Shown here: positions 49,400 to 60,833 of the stretch, one piece after another
How positions within the stretch are numbered: the first letter of the stretch is position 1
Layout of the letters: the number at the start of each line of letters is the position of its first letter
Source: Synaphobranchus kaupii
Lineage: Eukaryota > Chordata > Actinopteri > Anguilliformes > Synaphobranchidae
Length of the DNA stretch: 64,000 bases
Direction: 5' to 3'
NCBI GenBank assembly: GCA_029718625.1
Contig: CM056376.1
Span: 118,839,906-118,903,905, forward strand
Made by a program: the position numbers and the translations under genes
The notes under the pieces: model-generated
Told to the model about the DNA's origin: nothing
The model's database searches: none
What the model saw: the letters and a program-made list of their open reading frames with translations, nothing else

Positions 49400-49482
49400 T
49401 TATTTTTTGTTAAGTGCAGTCCTGTGCAGGAGATATATGCTATATAAATAAAGTAAATAAAAATAGTTTGATTGATTGATTA
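49400..49482 (+). repeat. Retroposon 3' tail
   Basis: Ends with ctatataaataaagtaaata then tttgattgattgattaat. A short ATA-rich end plus tandem TTGA repeats is typical of 3' ends of fish LINE or SINE copies. The 5' body was not identified. Confidence 0.5.
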
Positions 49483-49675
49483 ATGCTAGTATCTCAGAGT
49501 CCTTAATGAGGTGACATGGGATTATGTTTTTAAATGATTAAGGGTTTCTTTCATTAAGTGGGTTTGGTAGAAGGTGGATTTGGCTGTCCTTCAGAGAAAG
49601 CATGTATTTGTGGATATCCTCTTCTTCCAGTAGAGAGTCCAGTGACCGCAAATGTCCTTACACATCTATTCAACT

Positions 49676-49866
49676 CGATTCAATTCAATTTTATTTGTAT
49701 GGCGCTTTTTAGAGAGACACTCTCACAAATCTGCTTTACAGTGGAAATACAAAAGAAAATTGGGCAAAACACCAGACCCAAACCCACAAAAAGTAAGGAA
49801 AAATAACTCCCCAGTGGGAAGTCAAACACTCAAACAGTGGCGGGAAGAAATCTCGGGAGGAACCTG
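49676..49866. repeat. Teleost interspersed repeat, interrupted by a MITE
   Basis: Begins cgattcaattcaattttatt and ttgtatggcgctttttag, and ends agaaatctcgggaggaacct. I recognise these blocks as common fish repeat sequence. The MITE at 49867 starts directly at the end of the recognisable part, so the copy is probably nested. Any continuation after 50126 is unclear. Confidence 0.6.
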
Positions 49867-50126
49867 CACTGCAAAAACCAAATCTTAACAAGAAATTTAA
49901 TCTTATATTTAGACTTTCGAATCTTATTTCTGTTATTTTGTACTATCTGCCAGTGGGGTGAGATAGTTTTACTCATTTCAAGATTAGCCAGTGGGTAAGA
50001 TAATTTCACGTCAAGCAGAACGTGACTTAAAAAAAGCTAATATTTTCCACTTTTAAGAAAAGATTTAAGATTTTAAGTCTCATTACAAGACTAAAACACT
50101 TGTTAAGACAGACATTTTTTGCAGTG
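49867..50126 (+). mobile_element. MITE with CACTGCAAAAA ends, copy 1 (260 bp)
   Basis: Starts cactgcaaaaaccaaatct and ends ttttttgcagtg. The ends are inverted repeats and the interior is AT-rich. It aligns along its whole length with the reverse complement of 53512-53786. The CACTGCAAAAA terminus is common among teleost non-autonomous DNA transposons. No clear target duplication. Confidence 0.85.
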
Positions 50127-50559
50127 TGGCTATGGCGTGGCCTGGTGTAATAGTTAAGCTAGAATGAATGGTAACAGAAATGTAATGAGGGATCTAGCAG
50201 TGCAAATTATAATGGGTTGGGTAGGTTACAGTCAGAGGTAGTTAAATTAGCTGGTAAAATAGGCAGTCCAAGCAGTAATATGCAATATGCAAGTCAGAGG
50301 GGCGGGGTGATGCACCTAGGCCTCCGTGTTGCGTCATGGTGTGGGTTTGAACTCGGAGATGGACGAGGCTGGAGTGGTCTGCCAACTCTGGGCGGGGGAA
50401 GGGGCAGAAGCCTCCAGGAAGAAAATAGAGAAGAGAAGAATGATTAGGCACTGTCTGTGAGTGCAGAGATTTCTTGTCCCTGTGGTGAAACCCCCGTTAA
50501 TGAAGAAACAATCTGTGGTAATGTGGAATACTCTTCACAGGAGTAATGAGGCAAATAGA

Positions 50560-50561
<2 letters not shown>

Positions 50562-50628
<67 letters not shown>
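50562..50628. repeat. (CA)n microsatellite
   Basis: About 33 uninterrupted CA dinucleotides, then degenerate CA words to about 50730. Confidence 0.97.
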
Positions 50629-50632
<4 letters not shown>

Positions 50633-51002
50633 ATCTATCCACACATGTACTAATACACGAGCAAACACACAAGCATGCACACATACAAATGCACATGCAC
50701 ACACGCACACGCACACACATGCACACACACAGGTTTTGCCCGTTCTACCACTTCTGTCATTATGGAAATGGAAATAGGCCAAGAGGCGGGTCACTGTCCA
50801 TTGAATACAGACAGAGGCGTAGAGTCAAGAGGCAATGTGAAATCAAACATGTCATGAGCACAAGAGGGCGGAACCGCGGGGTGTGAGGGTGGGGGGCGGG
50901 CCTGTCCGCCAGAGGGCCCCGAGGCAGGGCACTGCAGCCGCTAGGTGTCAGAGGCATTAAGTAACTTCTGTTTTATAATGGAGATTAATGAAATGAGCCC
51001 GC

Positions 51003-51190
51003 GCCAGCGGAGAGTGGGGGGTTTGGGGGCGGGCAGGGGGGCGTCGTTGCCGAGCACGCTCAGTGCTGGGGGCGGCGCGTTGGCAGTGCCAGGCTGTGAC
51101 AGATTGCCTGCCCGCTGCGTTTGGCAGAGCACTCAATAACGGAGCAGGCGGGAGGGGGGGGGGGGGGCGGGCAGGAGGGGGGGTTATGAG
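51003..51190. repeat. G-rich interval with poly-G run
   Basis: G-rich on the + strand with a 14-G run at 51154-51167 and several shorter runs. Confidence 0.8.
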
Positions 51191-51400
51191 GTTGCCATGC
51201 TCTGGAACACATCTCCCATACCTGGGTGATGCCAGCCTCAGAGGGTGTGGGCAGGAGAGGATGGTCCAATGGCAGGTTTTGGTAGTGAGTGGTGGGGTGC
51301 AGGTCTAGGTTTGGGTAAAGTGAAGGGGCAGCAACGCATGTCGAACCCAAGACACACAGGTATGTTTGCCAATGCGAGATTGCCAACATCCAGAATTTGT

Positions 51401-51422
51401 GTATGTGTGTGTGTGTGTGTGT
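51401..51422. repeat. (GT)n microsatellite
   Basis: About ten GT dinucleotides. Confidence 0.88.
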
Positions 51423-52119
51423 ACATTTCAGTATTTTAAGATCTCTGTCACAATCACTGGCTGAGGTGCACTGACTGAGATGACTGACACAGTTAACTCT
51501 TTCAGCTGTAAATCCTAACATGTGAAAGTGATATCCGATTAACATGCAGTTCATTAAAAAGCCTCCTCGTTGCGAAGCACATTGGTGATGTTAACAGTTT
51601 TGTCTTGTCTTTGCATTGCACTCACACACCCATGTGACCACAGCACGCGGTTTCACACCGCACGGGAATGCACGAATAGATGGTCGTGCCAGGGCAAGGA
51701 ATATGGGCGGCACGGCCTTCCACGCTGTGAGTTAGAATAGCGCGGCATAGGGCGCTAGCGTGGCGTGGTTTGTCGTGATGCGGTGCGGTAAACGGCGGAT
51801 AAACGGAAAAGCTTGGTTTCTGATTGGACACGCCTATCTGCAAATTGCCTCCGGAGCAATGGAGGGTGGAAAAGAAGGAGGCGCTTTCACGTGAGGTGGG
51901 GGTATCGGCGGGAGAGTGTTCTGCGCTGCCCGGGGGTGGAGTGTGGAAGGCAGGGTTCTAGGAAAGGGAGCTCTGTGGCGAGGCAAGGGTCCGGGTCAAT
52001 TTGGGCAAATGTGAAAACGAGAGGTAATGAGGAGGTCCTTGCGGGAGGACTGCAATTTTTACAATGCGATAATGACGGGGTAGCGGCCTCCCAGCTGTTC
52101 TTCGCACTGAAGACGAACT

Positions 52120-52317
52120 GCTCTCTCTCTCCCTTTTACTCCTCACTTTCTTACTGTTACTTTCTATTCTTACTTTCTCTTCCCTCCGTCTGCCTTTCTC
52201 TGTGGCTTGATTTCATACTTTCTTCTCCCTCCTCTCCATTTTGTTTGCGCCCTCTCCCTCTCTTGCCTTCTCTGTTCCTCTCTTTGTCCCCCCTCTCCCA
52301 TCTCCCACCTTTGCACT

Positions 52318-52362
<45 letters not shown>

Positions 52363-52700
52363 CCTCCCTCCCTCCCTCTCTCTCTCAGCTCTCTGCTCCC
52401 CCTGCTGGAGCCCCAGTGATGCTGCAATACCCCAGAGACCTCCAGCAGAGGCTCCTATAGTCCCACACCCAGATGCTATAAAACACTCTGAAACTGAAGG
52501 CTTTCATCCTCCAAACTCCATATCTCACTCTTCTCCCTTCTTCTCCCCTCTTCTCTCTCCCTCTCTTGTTCCTTTCTTTCTGCCTCTCTCCCTCAGCCTC
52601 TCCCTCTCCCATCCTCTCTTTCAAATCATCCTATTCCCCTGTACCTTTCTTCTCTCTCTCCTCCCCTCACCTCGCCTTCCTTTTTCCTTTCCCTAGTCTC
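52120..52700. repeat. CT-rich low-complexity region
   Basis: Two polypyrimidine blocks (52120-52390 and 52510-52695), the first with a pure (CT)n core near 52330-52358 followed by CCCT words. They are separated by about 100 bases of ordinary sequence. Confidence 0.9.
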
Positions 52701-52828
52701 AATTCTCTGCAACCCCCCTGTGATTGTTCTGGCCACCAATCACAGTGAGTTTAGTGGTGAAAGGTTATTTATCTATTTATCCGGATTGTTATGGTTATTA
52801 AGCAGCAGAGCTAGTGCTCCAGCACAAC

Positions 52829-52845
52829 CCCCCCCCCCCCCCCCC
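52829..52845. repeat. Poly-C run of 17
   Basis: Seventeen consecutive C. Confidence 0.93.
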
Positions 52846-52869
52846 GTTGAGCCACGGAGGGCAAGATTG

Positions 52870-53200
52870 GATGCTTCCTCCTCTATGTGGTGAGAAAACA
52901 GCCCGGGGCGACAACGCGCTTAGCTGAGGGGCGATGGCTTCGGCGGGGGAAACTCAATAAACACATGCGCTGCGTCTGTAATAAGCAGCCAACTGAGGAC
53001 CTGAATCGGAAACACCCAAGGCGGTCGGAGAGCGCTAATAGGACCCCGCGTCTTCAAGCTGTTCTCCTTCAAGTGCTGCCACAGCCGCTTTGGACAGGCA
53101 TCCAATCACGCAGCCCTTACAATAGCGATGGCAGTCCGTCACCGGGCGCACTTTCAACCAAGAATTTCTTGGAAATCCGAAAGGCGTTCAACGTTTCTTG
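52870..53200. promoter_or_regulatory. Candidate conserved non-coding block upstream of exon B
   Basis: Balanced, CpG-containing, non-repetitive sequence (ggaaacacccaaggcggtcg, aggaccccgcgtcttcaagc) in repeat-rich surroundings. Inferred from texture only. Confidence 0.28.
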
Positions 53201-53511
53201 AAGTCTGCCTACCTCAGCACCAACCAGGTCAATGTGGAAATGGCATAAAAAAATCACATGGTTCAATTGTTTTCTCAGATGTATTTTATCCTTTCCCCCA
53301 CATTGTTCTCCCCAATTTTACAACGCTCATCGCAACCTCTGTTGTCAATTCAGAGCATGTGCTGTCCTCCAAGGCGTGTGATGTCAACCATCACTTCTTA
53401 TCATGCTACGGTTCCCAAGTCGGGTTTACGCAGTCAAGAGTAGTTTACGCTTCATGTGAAGCTCAACAGACAAACCTACAGGTGCCCAATCAACCAAGGG
53501 GTCACTAGACT

Positions 53512-53786
53512 CACTGCAAAAAATGTCTGTCTTAACAAGTGATTTAGTCTTTTAATTTTGAGACTTAAAATTTTTTTTTTTCTCTAAACTGGAAAATATT
53601 AGTTTGTTTTAAGTAACTATTTGCTTGACAAGTAAAATTGTCTTACCCCACTGGCAAATCTTGAAATTAGTAAAACTATCACCCCACTGGCAATCTTTTT
53701 GTCTTATTTAGCAAAAGTAACAGAAATAAGATTTTAAAGTCTAAATATAAGATTAAAATACTTGTTAAGATTTGGTTTTTGCAGTG
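53512..53786 (-). mobile_element. MITE with CACTGCAAAAA ends, copy 2 (275 bp), inverted relative to copy 1
   Basis: Begins cactgcaaaaaatgtctgtc and ends aagatttggtttttgcagtg. Its reverse complement matches copy 1 through taatcttatatttagact and cttatttctgtta. It lies about 3.4 kb from copy 1 in the same intron, 1 kb upstream of exon B. Confidence 0.85.
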
Positions 53787-53794
53787 CTGCCATG

Positions 53795-53985
53795 AGATGT
53801 TGCCATCCCAGGCAAATGAGACCCTCCCATACCTGGATTATGCTAGAGCCTATTGTGCATATAGTCCTACAGGCCTGCCAGCCACAGTCGGGAACAGCAC
53901 GGTCTGGAATTGATACATATCCCGAGGACCATCCGTGCACTAGAACAGCATGTTAACAGGATGAGCCACCCAGCAGCCCCTGACA
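53795..53985 (+). repeat. Teleost tRNA-like interspersed repeat, 3' part
   Basis: Contains gagaccctcccatacctgg, the agcctattgtgc region and gccagccacagtcgggaac, then atgagccacccagcagcc. These parallel the second half of the 11245 copy and the inverted tRNA-like end of the 9375 copy. It directly follows the MITE. Confidence 0.5.
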
Positions 53986-54700
53986 GAGCTCCATTTTATT
54001 GCATTAGAAGGCAACGGAGCCAGTGGCGTGCTGCTTTATCCACACCCAACTTTTACATTTTCTATTTCCAGAGATTCATATTCATCATTCAACCAGTGTT
54101 TAACTATGGAAATCACGTGACAAGACAGCTTTTCAGTTTCACAAAACCAAATTTTAATTTTATAGCTCTGAAAGATCAGTGTCAGTAGCCCGTAAAAGAC
54201 AGGCAGTGTGTGTGAAAATACAATTAAATTTCTGCTACATTTTTGGACTTTATTATTGAAATTTATTTTATTTTTGACTGTAAAATGCACGTTAGCAGCC
54301 GTCAGGTGCGAGGTGAAGGAGGTGAAGTAAAACAAAATGCAGACAGCTGTTTCCTGTGGCATGTGCGCATGGTTTTAATATTTGCCTTTCACCCGCTCTG
54401 CATATTAAAACCAGATTGCAACAATTTCAGCCAAAATAATACTATAAAAGCCTAACTGCAAGCTCCTCTTACATGCATGACGTTTCGCAGTGAACGTGTG
54501 GAGAAAAAAGCAACCGTCACACACGTTAATGCTTTATGTACAGCTATATGGAATGTTAAACAGATGTGTTTCGTTAACAAGGCGTGAGCGCAGGGGTGTT
54601 GACATTACTGTGCACACGAAAATGCAGATTGAAAACAAATATAGTTCAAAAAGCTTTTCTTACCCAGCTATTTTCACTGGCTTTGGATGTGAACAGCTAG

Positions 54701-54931
<231 letters not shown>

Positions 54932-54950
54932 TGACAATGCCAACAACTTT

Positions 54951-54999
54951 GTGTGTTTGTATGTGTGTGTGTGGTGGGTGGGGTGGGGGTGGGGGGGGG
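54951..54999. repeat. GT- and G-rich tract downstream of the exon B donor
   Basis: TGTGTG words followed by ggtgggtggggtgggggtgg and a further G run, about 75 to 125 bases after the splice donor. Confidence 0.8.
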
Positions 55000-55104
55000 T
55001 CATTTGGATCAGTTTGAAATATTATTAATAAACATTTTTATCAAAGACATCTGTTTCCACTGGAAATTGCAGCCCCAGCCTTGGTCTGGCTGAGAATCAG
55101 TGCT

Positions 55105-55325
55105 CTTCGGATCTCGTCCTGGAGAGCCAAAGCGTCTGAGGGCTACTCAAACCTGGCAATGGAGGGCTACAGTGTCTATAGCCTATGGTTTAAAACAGGC
55201 ACTTAGCCACACAATTCAGCTAATCATTGTCTTTGTCGAGGCAATTTAGTTCACCTCACCAGCTGCGAGAGTGTTAGCGGTTTAAAGAGAGCTGGATTGC
55301 ACCTCTCCAGGACCAGTCAAGCCGA
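55105..55325. repeat. Interspersed repeat (non-autonomous DNA element remnant)
   Basis: The segments cctggagagccaaagcgtct with gggctactcaaacctgg and, at the other end, gcacctctccaggaccagtc resemble a repeat I know from fish genomes with ends that read as a sentence of ccaggaccag words. Related short pieces lie near 10327 and 18265-18375. Edges are approximate. Confidence 0.45.
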
Positions 55326-55894
55326 GTGAAAACCGTGTTGATGGCACGGTGTTAAGATCTGCCGCGATGGCGTTAAGTGGTGGTGTTAAGATCATTAACA
55401 TTGTGCACTTGAATTGCCGCGGTGCCCTTTTACGGTGAGGCCCCCAGCTCGGCATGCAGCGGGCTACATATTGTTCCGATGCACGGTCCTTGCTCTCCAA
55501 CTGTCGGCCTTGGAGGAGAAGCCAGGTCACGATGACATCAGAGAACCCCCAGGGATGAACATGTGTTGGGGTTGGGGGTCAAAAAGGCAGATTGAAGGGG
55601 ATGTGAAGAAACAGTGCCTGTGGATTGGGAGTGGGGGAATGCGGTTTAAAGCACAAATATATTTGGGAGCATTTGGGTCTGTCTTTCTGCTCTTTCTTTC
55701 TCTGACATAATTGGCCTTTATTGGCTTTATAGCGACAGTAAACACCCTTAAGAAACACCAGATGGTAACGGAGATAAGGCTAGGCCACACACACAAAAGT
55801 CAAAAGTGTGAAAGCATCAGAAACAATGTAAATGATATTCCTCACAGAAATAATAAAAAATAGTTATCCCCCTCCCTGTTGTCCATTGGTGGTC

Positions 55895-55898
<4 letters not shown>

Positions 55899-55930
<32 letters not shown>

Positions 55931-55950
55931 GTTTCTGTCTCTGTCTGTGT
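55899..55950 (+). promoter_or_regulatory. Polypyrimidine tract of exon C made of microsatellite
   Basis: (CT)n of about 14 units, followed by CTGT words, then gtgtgaag at the splice acceptor. The 3' splice site of exon C therefore uses a length-variable repeat as its pyrimidine tract. Confidence 0.8.
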
Positions 55951-55954
55951 GAAG

Positions 55955-56129
55955 GAGATCATCCTGAAGCGTGCAGCGGACCTGACTGAGGCCCTTTACA
56001 GCGTCCCCCGCAGTCACAACCAGCTTCCGTCCCTGACCGGCTCTGGCGCTCACTCCGGCATGATGGGGGTCAACTCCTTCAGCAGCCAGCTGGCCGTCAA
56101 CATCTCAGAGGCCTCGCAGGGCGATCAGG
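55955..56129 (+). CDS. ebf3/ebf4: EBF/COE exon C (second helix 2 and start of the transactivation region)
   Basis: A 175-nt exon. It opens on a codon boundary with [20 protein letters not shown], the ancestral-type helix 2, then continues [19 protein letters not shown] and [19 protein letters not shown]. It ends in phase 1: one G completes a Gly codon with exon D. The donor is gtgagc at 56130. The acceptor tract is unusual, being a (CT)n and CTGT microsatellite ending gtgtgaag. The segment [14 protein letters not shown] matches EBF3-type proteins most closely. The donor lies inside the first unit of the 56-bp minisatellite that fills the start of the next intron. Confidence 0.95.
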
Positions 56130-57209
56130 GTGAGCGAGCTCATGCCCTATACACACCCCAAACTCCGCACTGACCAGCCAACAGTGTTAGTGAGCTCATA
56201 CACTCCCTTAACTCAACACTGATCAGGCACCAGGGTTAGTGACCCCACACACTCTTACACTACTATGCCACCTTAACTCTAACTCAGGCACCAGAGTTAG
56301 CGAGCTCACACCTCATATACTCCTGCAACTCCACAGTAACCAGGCCCCAGGGTTAGCAAGCTCACACCTCATACACTACCTTAACTCCACACTAACCAGG
56401 CACCAGAGTTAGTGAGCTCACACCTCATACACTCCTTCAAGTCCACAGTAACCAGGCAACAGGCTTAGCAAGCTCACACCTCATACACTACCTTAACTCC
56501 ACACTAACCAGGCACCAGAGTTAGTGAGCTCACACCTCATACACTCCTTCAACTCCACAGTAACCAGGCAACAGGGTTAGCAAGCTCACACCTCATACAC
56601 TACCTTAACTCCACACTAACCAGGCACCAGAGTTAGTGAGCTCACACCTCATACACTCCTTCAACTCCACAGTAACCAGGCAACAGGGTTAGCAAGCTCA
56701 CACCTCATACACTACCTTAACTCCACACTAACCAGGCCCCAGGGTTAGCAAGCTCATACCTCATACACTACCTTAACTCCACACTAACCAGGCACCAGAG
56801 TTAGCGAGCTCACACCTCATACACTCCTTCAACTCCACAGTAACCAGGCAACAGGGTTAGCAAGCTCACACCTCATACACTACCTTAACTCCACACTAAC
56901 CAGGCACCCGAGTTAGCGAGCTCACACCTCATACACTCCTTCAACTCCACAGTAACCAGGCAACAGGGTTAGCAAGCTCACACCTCATACACTACCTTAA
57001 CTCCACACTAACCAGGCACCAGAGTTAGCGAGCTCACACCTCATACACTCCTTCAACTCCACACTAACCAGGCACCAGAGTTAGCAAGCTCACACCTCAT
57101 ACACTACCTTAACTCCACACTAACCAGGCACCAGAGTTAGCGAGCTCACACCTCATACACTACCTTAACTCCACACTAACCAGTCACCAGGGTTAGCAGC
57201 TCACACATC
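56125..57209 (+). repeat. 56-bp minisatellite starting at the exon C splice donor, about 19 copies
   Basis: The unit is caccagagttagcgagctca, cacctcatacactccttcaa, ctccacagtaaccagg (56 bp). Two unit types alternate (cactccttcaactccacagt versus cactaccttaactccacact), giving a 112-bp dimer over much of the array. The first, most diverged unit starts at the end of exon C and contains the real donor: cagggtgagcgagctca lines up with cagggttagcgagctca of the array. Confidence 0.95.
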
Positions 57210-58819
57210 GACACTCACAAAGCTTTAGACTACTTCTTGGTGGCTCTACAGACCTGTGATTCTAACAAAAATAGAAACAACCCTCCTTAAAAAGAAAATC
57301 ACCATATGCAAAAATGAGATGTGGATTTATTCAAATTCTGTAAATCCATAACATTATTCACAAATAATCAGGTGTTGCACAGTACAGTAGTACAGTTGTG
57401 TGGTGCAGTAAACATTTGTAGTACAGAAGCTGTGCTCTTCATAACCAGCCGCATTGTTTATGCTAAGGAGGCACGAGAGAGCAGTCTGACGTGACGAGAA
57501 GCAGACTCTCAGAGTCTCCTCTGACACCTCATTGCTCCTTAGTGTTTTCGTTTCACCTTTTCCTGCTTCTCACATTAACCGGCAGGCAAAGGAGCACCTT
57601 CTGGAACCCATGAGGTCATGGGAACAGGGCATCATAAAAGTACACCATTTCATATTTATATCCTTATGCCATAAAACACAATTCCAAGATAGAGTATTTT
57701 CCCCCAGTGTTATTTTATAATATTCATTCATAAAAAATATTATTTGTGTCCCTTGCAATTACACATGGTCAATAAATCATTGTTTTAAAAAAAAAAATCA
57801 CGTTCTTTATACCTTGCTTCTGAAGCTCTGTAAATTTGCAAGGAATGCAGTATTTTCCAGAACGTTTATTCATGGTCACAGATCTCCAATGGTCAGGTTC
57901 ATGCTCTCGGTTAATAAAAAAAGGCTATCAATGTACCCCAATTTCACTTGATGTGCATTCATTTGTTTTAACAAGAAAGGCTAATCTTCTGCCTATAAAA
58001 AAAAATTATACATTTTCCCCCAAATATATTTGTTCTAAAAATTATTTAAAGACTGGGTTGAAGATAATGTGAGCTACGGAAGGAGGCTTTTCTTATCAGA
58101 AGAAACACATTTGAAAAGTTATCTTAGATAAAATATTTTCTTAAAATAATCAGCATGTACCCATCATGTTTAATTTCATCACATATTTACAGGCTCCCCA
58201 ATACTGGCTCCCAACCTTGTCATTCCAAACATAAGCCTACATAAACATTATGGTTATGTACCATGCGATTAAAAACATTATGACATACGTGACACATCTC
58301 CCATGCTATGAATACCATTTGCTTAAGCTATTTATTTTATAAATGTTATCATAATACTACCATGTTATATAATTGGTTATCATGTTACTGAAGTTCCCTA
58401 ACGGGAAAATAAAAGTTATTCTATTCTATTCTATTTTAATGGGTGTGATGCATTATGTTGCACTTTGCATTTATTATAATTGATTCATGAGACCAAGTTC
58501 AAGTAAAGCGTTGCCAAATAATCTTGTCATAAGACCTTGATCCTGCATAAAACATGTGAAAATGCAACAAAAAAAAAAAGCAAGGAAGAAATCGAGAAAC
58601 AAGAAAAACATTAGTAACAAACTATAGACATTTTAACACCACTGCCAATAACCGTCTGCCGGAATGACCGGCAGGAAAGATCCTCAGCAGCTGAAAAGAT
58701 CTGTGAGCTCCCAAACTGCCGCACAGACAGAACCGCTGTGCGCCGGAACAACGATCTGCTTTTAATTACTCTTCTGCCCCCCCAGCAGTTCTTATACACC
58801 GTGTCTCCTCCACCCTCAG
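56130..58819 (+). other. EBF intron between exons C and D (2.7 kb)
   Basis: The first 1.1 kb is a 56-bp minisatellite that begins at the donor. The rest (57210-58819) is AT-rich. It contains a short retroposon-like 3' tail near 58390-58437 and otherwise nothing recognisable. Confidence 0.9.
58390..58437 (+). repeat. Retroposon-like 3' tail with (TTCTA)n
   Basis: The segment aagttccctaacgggaaaat followed by aaaagttattctattctatt is typical of a LINE or SINE 3' end with a pentanucleotide tail. No body recognised upstream. Confidence 0.4.
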
Positions 58820-59005
58820 GCTACTCCCGTAACTCCAACAGCGTGTCGCCTCGTGGGTACGTGCCCAGCTCCACGCCTCAGCAGTCCAACTACAACACCA
58901 TCACTTCCACCATGAACGGCTACGGGGCGGCCGGCATGACCAACCTCGGGGTGCCCGCGTCTCCCGGCTTCCTCAACGGCTCCTCTGCCAGCTCTCCCTA
59001 CGCAA
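58820..59005 (+). CDS. ebf3/ebf4: EBF/COE exon D (Ser/Pro/Asn-rich transactivation region)
   Basis: A 186-nt exon with acceptor ctccaccctcag and donor gtaag at 59006. It starts in phase 1, with gc completing Gly, and ends in phase 1, with a final a starting an Ile codon. The frame reads [20 protein letters not shown], then [20 protein letters not shown], then [20 protein letters not shown] and YA. These are the low-complexity Ser/Asn/Gly-rich activation sequences of EBF proteins. GYSRN and SPRGY fit EBF3/EBF4 rather than EBF1, which as I recall has GFTRN and SPHGY. GYGAAG and SPYA differ from my memory of EBF3 and lean towards EBF4. The exon is GC-rich with C/G at third positions, unlike its AT-rich flanking introns. 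Confidence 0.95.
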
Positions 59006-59246
59006 GTAAGTCCCGGGATGGGGCCGCGTACGGTGGAGGGGGACCAGTCTCTTTGCCAGTTCAAACGTGGAGGGAAAGAGCAGTCGGTGTTATGAGAAGA
59101 GCTCGGCCTTGAGGCATTTTCAGACCCTGGTCATTGAGATGCGAGCTTTTCTCTGCCAAATGAATCAGTTAACTTCGCCTTTGATAGAAGCAGTTTTTTT
59201 GACCAATTCATGCAAGTTTGGGTTTTTAGCTTGTACATGACTACGT

Positions 59247-59268
59247 GTGTGTGTGTGTGTGTGTGCGC
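59247..59268. repeat. (GT)n microsatellite
   Basis: About ten GT dinucleotides ending in GCGCGT. Confidence 0.88.
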
Positions 59269-59937
59269 GTGCATAAATTGTATCAGAATTAGTGACGCCT
59301 TGCTGTGGATGTAAGTTTGTCATCTGAACCACACACAGAACACTTTAATATATAATTAATATCCATCCAGTCTTCTTAAATTTACTAACAAATAAAATGT
59401 ATTTTTATTTATTCGCACAACATTATGAACTTGATTACTACTGAAACGTGGCTGTCAGAATGAGGCAGGGACTGAGTATCCTCCAAACATACACCATTCA
59501 AAATCAGCCTATTGGCTCAGAGATGGTATTGTTCAATGACAAATAAGGGGGTGGGTCTGAGTTTTTTTGCATGTCTGTACCAAATATTGTCGGCGCTATA
59601 ACGAGAAGCCAGTATACGTCTGCTCCATAATTACCCGGGTAAGGTGAACACGAGAAGCTAAGATTAGCAATGATTGGAACAAGTAAAGGTGTTCCTGCTG
59701 GGAAGGGTTGTGTTTGCCTGTGTGTTGCAGTGAGTCTGTTTCCATTTGCTCATCAGCTCTGGCTGCTGACTGTCACTTTTTCCACATCCCTTTTCTCTCC
59801 ACTCTCACTAATTAACATCTTATTAACATCCTCATTGCAATTCACACTGTGGGCCAAGTCTAGTGCCCAGATTAATGAGCTACAAACACGGCAACTTTCT
59901 GTGCTATAATTATTATGGACGAGCATGATGCCATTAT

Positions 59938-60020
59938 AGTAATAATAATACTAATAGCAACTTTAATGAACATTATATAATTGTGGATAATAATAATAAT
60001 GATAATAATAATAATAATAA
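59938..60020. repeat. Imperfect (AAT)n array
   Basis: Two AAT/ATA-rich blocks separated by about 35 bases of AT-rich sequence. Confidence 0.8.
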
Positions 60021-60833
60021 AAAATTAATAAACACATCACAGTAACACTAATTCTGGAACACATCACACATATACACATACACACATTTTTCTTTCTAAT
60101 ATTACTAAATAAATTTTTTCAGTGGTGTCTGTTGAATGCATTTCTACCAGAAATCATTTAAATAGCATTTCTTCATACATTCATTGTTAAAAAAAATTCT
60201 CCACCTCCAATGTAAAAGTGAAATAGCAGACATTGTTTCTACCTAGCAAGAATGCAATCTGCTAACTGTTGGTATTGAGAATAAGCAACATTCGCACTTT
60301 CAGATGTTGGTGCAAGTGTGAGGTGATTGAATAAATCTCCAGTAGGATTACAGCTGTGGCTATAGCGGATATTTGCGGAGAATGTGGAACTGCTTGCCTG
60401 CTCATGCAGGTGCTCTGCTCGACTCTTGAACCGCGGTGACATGGAAGCAGCTGACACATTATCCATTCTTTTTTCCTGCATTGGGTTCTCTGAACACATT
60501 TGAAAAGTTTCCCTTTTTTGTCTATAAATTTTTTTTTTTGGTATTAGGTCATGCATTCTTTCTGGTCACCACTAAACTCATAATGTCTGTCAGTTTGACT
60601 TAGTCAATTTTAAACAGGATGGGGGTTGGCTGCTTTGAAAAACATGCTCACCTGAAGCAAGCATTGCACCGATTCTACTTCTTTAAAGGGGGAAGTTATG
60701 GATCAACTTTGTGGTGATGATAGCACAGAGATCTTTCCCCAGGTTCAACGCAATCTAAACACAATCCTGCCGATCTGACTTTCTGAACATCGCGCATGGT
60801 TTCCCAGCCCATGTCCATCTCACAACTCGTTTC

